A DNA stretch of 10,855 nucleotides from Balneolaceae bacterium (GTDB lineage: Bacteria > Bacteroidota > Rhodothermia > Balneolales > Balneolaceae), in NCBI GenBank assembly GCA_007134665.1, contig SLKH01000147.1, positions 1 to 10,855 of the forward strand, written 5' to 3'. Positions within the stretch are counted from its first letter, which is position 1. Every line of letters begins with the position of its first letter. Below, piece after piece: positions 7,488 through 10,855 of this stretch. Under the pieces are notes generated by a model that was not told where the DNA came from, did not search any database, and was given only the letters and a program-made list of their open reading frames with translations. The translations under genes and the position numbers were made by a program.

Positions 7488-7826
7488 TCATTCAGAAATA
7501 TCGGAATCCCCTCGAAGTAAGTTTTCATTTGCTTCTTCAGGATTCTGCATTTTTGACAGATATCTCTCAGCCAGGCCGTGAAGTACGATTAATACGGATG
7601 TAAGCACCATAAAACTGATCCCGTATATCACTGCAATGATAGCAACGTAAAGACTGGCTGATCCTGTTAACAGATGAGCTGCATGTGGCCACAGATATAC
7701 AAACCAGGCATAAAACGGTGTTACAAAAAATAAAATTGTAAGGATAGATGTCAGGTAATACGAAATTCTGAGTATCGAAATTGCCCATTCCGTTTTATTC
7801 CTGCTGATCCAATCATAAGGTTCCAT
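7488..7826 (-). CDS. Small two-helix membrane protein, unknown function
   Basis: 112-residue protein that I do not recognise. Hydrophobic segments at about residues 17-46 and 57-84 predict two membrane helices. They are separated by a short loop with PHAAHLLTG (47-55) and followed by a charged tail (AERYL, then an acidic Glu/Asp-rich C-terminus). The N-terminal MEPYDWISRNKTEW is polar and Trp-containing, rather like the pre-helix region of DUF4282-type small membrane proteins, but that likeness is loose. The ATG at 7826 is preferred: AGGG lies nine bases upstream. A TTG at 7898 would add 24 residues and start inside a perfect dyad. It is convergent with ilvE (39-base gap) and 121 bases downstream of the phosphoesterase gene on the same strand. 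Confidence 0.6.
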   Translation of the reverse strand: MEPYDWISRNKTEWAISILRISYYLTSILTILFFVTPFYAWFVYLWPHAAHLLTGSASLYVAIIAVIYGISFMVLTSVLIVLHGLAERYLSKMQNPEEANENLLRGDSDISE

Positions 7827-7881
7827 AACTTTAACCCTGATCTGGTAATATCGCTTTCCCGTAAACACCAAGTAAACGAAC

Positions 7882-7898
7882 TTGATCTTTAAGATCAA
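7882..7898. repeat. 17-base perfect dyad upstream of the small membrane protein
   Basis: TTGATCTT (7882-7889) and AAGATCAA (7891-7898) are exact reverse complements around one central T. The dyad lies 56 bases upstream of the ATG at 7826 and 50 bases past the phosphoesterase stop. No loop is possible without breaking pairs and no T-run follows on the minus strand, so an operator is more plausible than a terminator. Confidence 0.4.
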
Positions 7899-7947
7899 AA
7901 GGTTTTATTGATATTCTTCTATCATAACAAATTCAGAATCAGCTTAA

Positions 7948-9132
7948 TCAACGTACTGTTATTACAGATACTCTGGCAGGTGCATTATATCTTATTGGGG
8001 CAAGTGTAAAACCAAGGCCATTATTAATTTTTAACAACATATCATCCAGCCACCAGTGCCCGATCACATAGTCGGTTTCAGCTTGGGCTGCTGTGATTGG
8101 ATAGAAGAAAACCGGGATGCGTATCTGCCCGCCATGAGTATGGCCGGTAAGTAACTGATCGACCTTGTTAGTTCTTGACTCTTCCACAAGCCGGCCTGTT
8201 GCCTGGTGGCTGATAACAATCCTGAAACTTTCACCTTTATCTTCATCAAGGAGTTCAGTCAACCTGGAATCGGGTACCTGTTGGCTGTAGATTTCAGTCA
8301 GCCCCGTCAGCCTGATTTGGCTCCCGCCATGATTAATCCAATGGTTTTCATTGCGCAGTACAGTAATTCCATAGCTTTCCAGGGCATTCGTAATCCGGTC
8401 TTCATCAACCCAATAGTCATGATCCCCTATTACTGCGAATACACCATAGGTAGCCCGGATTTCTCCCATCAATTCTGCTGCGGAATCAATATAAGCTGTA
8501 CCGGTTGTTATTAAATCACCTGCAAAAGTAACAATATCAGGATAAGAGTTATTTACTCTCTCCACATATCTCCTGATTTTATCTTCATCAGTATAACGGT
8601 CTGCATGCAGATCGGCGATATGCACAACAGTAAACGGCCTCAGTTCACCTGCTTTTTCTTCATTTAACTGATGCGTAATTCTCTCAATATCAATTGTTGT
8701 TGTATGCCAATAAACTTTCACGCCAGTGTACACAGCTATTGTAAAAGTAATGGCGATAATAAAGTAGGAATGATATACTTTCCGAATCGGCTTTTCCAAT
8801 GATGTGCCATATGCCATAGCCATCATAAACAGCTCGCCTGCGATAAGCCATGAAAACAAGACCCCAAGAAATACTGCTCCATACCAAAAAGCATAAATCA
8901 AAAATTTTGGATAAGTCCGGTATGAAAATTCACCAAAAGTCCAGTATTCAACATACCCGATAACCGGATATGTAAAAATAAGCAATCCCCCCACGATATA
9001 TAATACTTTAAAAAAGAAGACGGGGTTCAACTGTACACGGTTAACAGAAAAATAAAACCGCAGACCGTGATAAATGAAAATAATGAACATGATGACACTC
9101 ATGTAAAGTGTCATTCTTAATGGCCAGGGCAT
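7948..9132 (-). CDS. Membrane-anchored metallophosphoesterase (YkuE/YaeI-like)
   Basis: 394-residue protein. The N-terminal half has about four to five hydrophobic segments (roughly residues 8-28, 38-62, 76-106 and 120-140). A C-terminal calcineurin-like phosphoesterase domain (about 165-390) follows. Metal-site motifs are in order: HIADLH (171-176), AGDLI (204-208), IGDHDYW (235-241), ISHQ (307-310) and GHTHGGQIRIP (330-340). The last is diagnostic of the YkuE/YaeI group of phosphohydrolases, some of which act on lipids such as UDP-diacylglucosamine-like substrates; the substrate here is unknown. The catalytic domain follows the last helix, so its side of the membrane depends on helix count. 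The usual GNHD is GDHD, with Asp237 in place of the metal-binding Asn. The ATG at 9132 has no ribosome-binding site; Met7 is an alternative. Confidence 0.87.
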   Translation of the reverse strand: MPWPLRMTLYMSVIMFIIFIYHGLRFYFSVNRVQLNPVFFFKVLYIVGGLLIFTYPVIGYVEYWTFGEFSYRTYPKFLIYAFWYGAVFLGVLFSWLIAGELFMMAMAYGTSLEKPIRKVYHSYFIIAITFTIAVYTGVKVYWHTTTIDIERITHQLNEEKAGELRPFTVVHIADLHADRYTDEDKIRRYVERVNNSYPDIVTFAGDLITTGTAYIDSAAELMGEIRATYGVFAVIGDHDYWVDEDRITNALESYGITVLRNENHWINHGGSQIRLTGLTEIYSQQVPDSRLTELLDEDKGESFRIVISHQATGRLVEESRTNKVDQLLTGHTHGGQIRIPVFFYPITAAQAETDYVIGHWWLDDMLLKINNGLGFTLAPIRYNAPARVSVITVR

Positions 9133-9285
9133 AGCAAATGATATTTTTTAAACCGCCTTAAATTCACGACGTATTATTATTAGCAGATGTCACCTTAAAA
9201 ATAGCTATTTTTTTTTCTAACCACTGATCAGCTATAAAGTTCTAACCGAAATCGTCCGGTATAAAATTATTTTAACAGATTAGCT
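9133..9285. other. Intergenic region with AT palindrome
   Basis: 153 bases between the phosphoesterase start and the metallophosphatase stop, both on the minus strand. It should hold the end of the 5'-nucleotidase transcript and the phosphoesterase promoter. A perfect 16-base AT palindrome AAAAATAGCTATTTTT (9197-9212) is followed on the plus strand by a run of T (nine in total, 9208-9216). On the minus strand, where the genes lie, only five T follow the centre, so it is a poor terminator. CTGATCAG, an 8-base palindrome, is nearby at about 9224-9231. No convincing promoter was found. Confidence 0.3.
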
Positions 9286-10227
9286 TCATCCTGTATAAAC
9301 AGGCTGACTCGTTTTACCGATCGTGTATTGATGTGATAATACTGTACCTATATCGCCATAACCATTCAGATCCAGATCGATTCGGCCCAGATTAATTCCG
9401 CTGTGCCCGGCCTGGGTTATAAGAGTTGATTGCCCATTCGGAGTGGTCACCGCTTCTGGCTGATCTAAAAAATTATGAGTATGGCCTCCGATAATCAGAT
9501 CAATACCGTTAACCTGTGATGCAAGTTTTCTGTCATCAATCCGGTCATCATCGTAATGATACCCAAGATGGCTGAGGCAGATAATATAATCACACCGATA
9601 TGTTTCTCTGAGATGTTCAACCAGCCTTTCTGCCCAGGAAACCGGATTTGCGTACCGGACATCACCATACAATTCAGGCTGTACCAGCCCCCTGAGCCTG
9701 ATACCAAGACCGAAAATACCAAACCTTACTCCTGCTTTCTCCCGGATTATAAACTGACGGACAAACGGTGCCAGAGGAGTGCCTTTAACACGGTAATTTG
9801 CACAAAGAAAAGGAAATTCTGCAGCCGGAGCCACTTCTGCAAAGCCCTCAAGGCCATTGTCGAATTCATGGTTTCCAAGACACATCGCATCATATCCCAT
9901 CATCGACATGAGTTTCAGGTCTTTTTCCCCTCCGAACAGATTAAACCAGGCAGTTCCCTGAAATACATCCCCTGCATCAAGTAATAAAGTGTGAGGCGAA
10001 TGCTCACGGATTCGTTTAATTAGTGTAGCTCTTCGGGAAGCTCCGCCAAGCCCTGCATAGTTTAATGCGTTCTCAGGGAAAGGGTCGATTCGTGCATGTG
10101 TATCATTTGTATAGAGAATCGTCACTCTTTCAGCCGGTTCTGACAATTGCCGGCTGAATCCGTTTATCGAAATAAGTCCGCCGGCAGTAAGCAGAAAACT
10201 TTTTTTTAAAAAATCTTGTCTGTTCAT
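9286..10227 (-). CDS. Metallophosphatase / 5'-nucleotidase N-terminal-domain protein, exported
   Basis: 313-residue protein equal to the calcineurin-like N-terminal domain of UshA-type 5'-nucleotidases, which hydrolyse nucleotides or related phosphate esters outside the cytoplasm using two metal ions. Metal motifs are ILYTNDTHARI (37-47), LLDAGDVFQG (82-91), CLGNHEFD (116-123), ICLSHLG (216-222) and IIGGHTHNF (246-253); all ligands look intact. The N-terminus MNRQDFLKKS, a hydrophobic stretch (FLLTAGGLISINGF) and SRQLS resemble a twin-arginine signal in which the second Arg is Gln. There is no nucleotide-binding C-terminal domain; the gene just upstream supplies one. The ATG at 10227 is preferred: it is 7 bases past the upstream stop and leaves the signal N-terminal. 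A TTG at 10263 would overlap the upstream gene by 29 bases. Confidence 0.88.
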   Translation of the reverse strand: MNRQDFLKKSFLLTAGGLISINGFSRQLSEPAERVTILYTNDTHARIDPFPENALNYAGLGGASRRATLIKRIREHSPHTLLLDAGDVFQGTAWFNLFGGEKDLKLMSMMGYDAMCLGNHEFDNGLEGFAEVAPAAEFPFLCANYRVKGTPLAPFVRQFIIREKAGVRFGIFGLGIRLRGLVQPELYGDVRYANPVSWAERLVEHLRETYRCDYIICLSHLGYHYDDDRIDDRKLASQVNGIDLIIGGHTHNFLDQPEAVTTPNGQSTLITQAGHSGINLGRIDLDLNGYGDIGTVLSHQYTIGKTSQPVYTG

Positions 10228-10234
10228 AGATGAT

Positions 10235-10855
10235 TTATCTGGAACGTATTCTAAGGTCTTCAACAGGGTGAAACTCTCTTCTGCTTCTCATATAATCAAT
10301 AAATATATCCCGGATGAGAACCGGGTAATCATATCTTGTATTCCCGTTACCAAGTGAAGGGAAATCACCGTTTCCATCTGCCAGATAACTGCTCGTTGCC
10401 ACAAGATAAGTTCCTTCCGGATCTATACTTTCGGAATCAATGAGTACCGAGGAGGCCTGGTCATTAACAATTGTCATTCGCATTCCACTCAAGGGTGCAC
10501 CACCTTTTCCGGCTATTTCATCTGCCAGTTCCCTGACGTGTTCCCCGTCCATTTCCAGCACTACCAGAGTGTTGTTATATGGCATAAATTCATAGAGATC
10601 ACCCAGGGTGATATTACCTTCGCTAAACTCAATCTGAAATCCTTCCATGTTCAGCAATCCGACATGCACAAATCGTTGATATTCATGCATCGCACGATAA
10701 CGCAGCATATCAGCGGCAAGGTTGCCAAGCGGGCTCTCGGGCTTGCCAAGAACCAGCGGGCCATTCGCAATCGCTATTGTTCTCCCAATCTCCCTTTCAT
10801 AAATCTCCCTGAATTCTGTTAGCCAATCTTCTATCGCCTGATCTTTTTCAATACC
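10235..10855 (-). CDS. 5'-nucleotidase C-terminal-domain protein (partial, start outside window)
   Basis: The frame is open to the window edge, giving 206 residues of a protein whose start lies beyond 10855. It matches the UshA C-terminal nucleotide-binding domain: ESPLGNLAADMLRY (40-53), NITLGDLYEFMPYNNTLV (81-98), MDGEHVRELADEI (102-114) and YLVATSSYLADGNGDF (150-165). The visible domain runs to the stop with no phosphatase domain after it; that domain is in the next gene, 7 bases downstream, so translation is probably coupled. The canonical N-x-G-G-x-R substrate-site motif reads NMEGFQ (69-74), losing the Arg, and the usual G-G-D-G-Y is GNGDF. Export signal and length cannot be seen. Most likely it is a partner subunit of the following metallophosphatase. 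Confidence 0.85.
   Translation of the reverse strand, partial: GIEKDQAIEDWLTEFREIYEREIGRTIAIANGPLVLGKPESPLGNLAADMLRYRAMHEYQRFVHVGLLNMEGFQIEFSEGNITLGDLYEFMPYNNTLVVLEMDGEHVRELADEIAGKGGAPLSGMRMTIVNDQASSVLIDSESIDPEGTYLVATSSYLADGNGDFPSLGNGNTRYDYPVLIRDIFIDYMRSRREFHPVEDLRIRSR

Noticed and set aside
9197..9216. AT palindrome with T-run as a terminator
   Set aside because: The T-run is on the plus strand, but both neighbouring genes are on the minus strand; the stem has no GC core.
9556..9984. 142-codon open frame on the plus strand
   Set aside because: It is antisense to the metallophosphatase gene, whose motifs are intact; its translation has no recognisable features.
10235..10263. Frameshift splitting one 5'-nucleotidase gene
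   Set aside because: The domain order is reversed (C-terminal domain first), so the two genes cannot be one broken gene; each has a proper end and the second has its own export signal.
1..10855. CRISPR arrays, tRNA or rRNA genes, insertion sequences, attachment sites
   Set aside because: No regularly spaced repeats, clover-leaf sequences, transposase or integrase frames, or flanking duplications were seen on reading both strands.

Overview
The window looks like ordinary chromosomal housekeeping sequence from a Bacteroidota-like bacterium, possibly the Balneolota/Rhodothermota side. This placement is inferred from moderate GC (low-to-mid forties percent by eye), the almost complete lack of Shine-Dalgarno sequences before convincing starts, a RecQ with the C-terminal HTH extension common in that group, and a 5'-nucleotidase divided over two genes. 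The placement is tentative because there is no rRNA or other marker gene.

Layout. Positions 1-987 (+) hold the C-terminal part of an NhaC-type Na+/H+ antiporter whose start lies before the window. Facing it is a small exported Dabb-domain protein (1006-1404, -). A divergent region leads to a two-domain phosphotransferase/P-loop kinase (1557-3164, +). This meets, tail to tail, a DNA-repair pair read on the minus strand: recQ helicase (3918-6092), then a uracil-DNA glycosylase superfamily gene (3212-3890s) 25 bases downstream. A 285-base intergenic region with several inverted repeats separates recQ from the divergent ilvE (6378-7448, +), the branched-chain aminotransferase. The rest of the window is on the minus strand. 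In order of transcription it holds a 5'-nucleotidase C-terminal-domain protein (cut by the window end, 10235-10855), the matching metallophosphatase-domain protein (9286-10227), a membrane-anchored metallophosphoesterase (7948-9132), and a small two-helix membrane protein (7488-7826).

Functional links. RecQ and the glycosylase probably form a small repair operon. The two 5'-nucleotidase halves are 7 bases apart and very likely work together outside the cytoplasm in nucleotide or phosphate scavenging. The other genes look like independent units.

No mobile element, CRISPR array, RNA gene or recognisable defence or biosynthetic system was found, and I do not see a clearly new system. The points most worth a second look are the split, order-swapped 5'-nucleotidase with a degenerate substrate-site motif, a degenerate twin-arginine signal on its partner, substitutions at otherwise conserved catalytic positions in three enzymes, and several perfect dyads in intergenic DNA.
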